Part shown: one piece after another, positions 6,730-7,404 of the stretch | Layout of the letters: each line of letters opens with the position of its first letter | Position numbering within the stretch: position 1 is the first letter of the stretch | Assembly (NCBI GenBank): GCA_020847555.1 | Contig: JADLBT010000230.1 | Span: 1-7,404, forward strand | DNA: 7,404 nt | Direction of reading: 5' to 3' | Origin: Gemmataceae bacterium | GTDB lineage: Bacteria > Planctomycetota > Planctomycetia > Gemmatales > Gemmataceae | Notes under the pieces: generated by a model | Seen by the model: only the letters and a program-made list of their open reading frames with translations | What the model was told of the DNA's origin: nothing | Databases searched by the model: none | Position numbers and translations under genes: made by a program

Positions 6730-6837
6730 ATCGAGGGCCGCTTCAGGGAGCAGTAAGCGATGGGCGTTCCGCAGTCCGAAACCGGGGCCGTCCTGGCCGC
6801 CCCTCGGCCGCCGGCCGCTGAGCGCCCCAGGGAGAAC

Positions 6838-7404
6838 ATGAACCAGGGACTGAGCATGTTCAACGAGGAAGTAGCCGCCCCCCCGACCCTCCGGGCCCGC
6901 CACCTGACACGCACGTTCGGCAGCGGGGAGGTGAAGACGACGGCGCTCGCCGATGTCTCGCTGGACCTGTACCCCGGTCAGCTGGCTCTGCTCATGGGGC
7001 CGTCCGGCAGCGGGAAATCGACGCTGCTGGCCGTCCTGTCCGGCCTGCTCAAGCCGGACGGCGGGCGGGTGCTGACCCTCGGCCAGAACCTGTGGGATCT
7101 GACCGAGCGCCAGCGCGAGGACTTCCGGCTGAAGCACTGCGGGTTCATCTTCCAGGGGTACAATCTGTTTCCGGCACTGACCGCCCGCCAGCAGCTGGAG
7201 ATGGTCCTCCGGTGGGGCCGTGGGACCGGATCCCGGGAGGCGCGCCGCCGGGCCGACGAGATCCTGTCCCTGCTCGGGCTGGCGAAGAAGGCCAGCCTGC
7301 GCCCGGCCCAGATGTCCGGCGGCGAGAAGCAGCGGGTAGCGATCGGCCGAGCCCTGATCAAGGAGCCGACCTTCTGCTTCGCCGACGAGCCGACCAGCGC
7401 CCTG
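6838..7404 (+). CDS. DevA/LolD/MacB-type ABC transporter ATPase, 3'-truncated
   Basis: The frame is open to the window end; 189 codons are visible from this start. It is the nucleotide-binding subunit that powers the permease just upstream, at the cytoplasmic membrane face. Walker A GPSGSGKS is at 6997-7020, the Q-loop Gln at 7153-7155, the signature SGGEKQR at 7315-7335 and Walker B ending CFADEP at 7375-7392; the D-loop is starting at the edge and the H-loop is beyond it. Three in-frame ATGs are possible: 6760 (AGGGAG 9 bases upstream), 6838 (AGGGAG 3 bases upstream) and 6856 (AGGGA 6 bases upstream). Family members place Walker A around residue 40-50, which favours 6838 or 6856; the 6760 start would add a Pro/Ala-rich extension of 26 residues. 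6838 is a compromise. The signature has Glu for Gln, common in this group. Substrate specificity cannot be read from the ATPase. Confidence 0.88.
   Translation, partial: MNQGLSMFNEEVAAPPTLRARHLTRTFGSGEVKTTALADVSLDLYPGQLALLMGPSGSGKSTLLAVLSGLLKPDGGRVLTLGQNLWDLTERQREDFRLKHCGFIFQGYNLFPALTARQQLEMVLRWGRGTGSREARRRADEILSLLGLAKKASLRPAQMSGGEKQRVAIGRALIKEPTFCFADEPTSAL

Overview
The window is high-GC bacterial DNA (G+C-rich third codon positions throughout) and holds five protein genes, all on the + strand. No rRNA, tRNA, CRISPR array, insertion sequence or phage gene was seen. The style of the proteins, especially the SbcC/Rad50 subfamily with an LSGSQ signature and the DevC/DevA-type exporter, suggests a planctomycete of the Gemmata kind. 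That assignment is an inference from memory of these families, not a search result.

Layout. (1) 1-2166: the C-terminal part of a Rad50/SbcC-like coiled-coil ATPase with a CxxC zinc hook; its start lies outside the window. A hairpin that looks like an intrinsic terminator follows it (2191-2220). (2) 2167-2639: a 473-base gene-free stretch with an AT-richer island. It carries a candidate sigma70-type promoter inside a dyad, then a leader of about 310 bases with several small hairpins. (3) 2640-3440: a classical short-chain dehydrogenase/reductase. (4) 3513-5522: a glutamine-dependent, AsnB-type amidotransferase/asparagine synthetase with both catalytic domains intact. (5) 5581-6696: a DevC-type (FtsX/MacB-like) exporter permease. 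(6) 6838 to the window end: the matching DevA/LolD/MacB-type ATPase, cut by the window edge just after Walker B.

Genes 2640 to the end are co-directional, with gaps of 72, 58 and 63-141 bases, so they probably form one operon, separate from the SbcC-like gene. An oxidoreductase, an ATP-dependent amidotransferase and a two-component exporter together suggest that a small molecule or lipid is modified and then exported. That pathway is an inference. The membrane-fusion partner (DevB/HlyD) usual for DevCA exporters is not in the window and may lie downstream. Each intergenic gap of the operon carries a GC-rich hairpin or palindrome without a U-tract.
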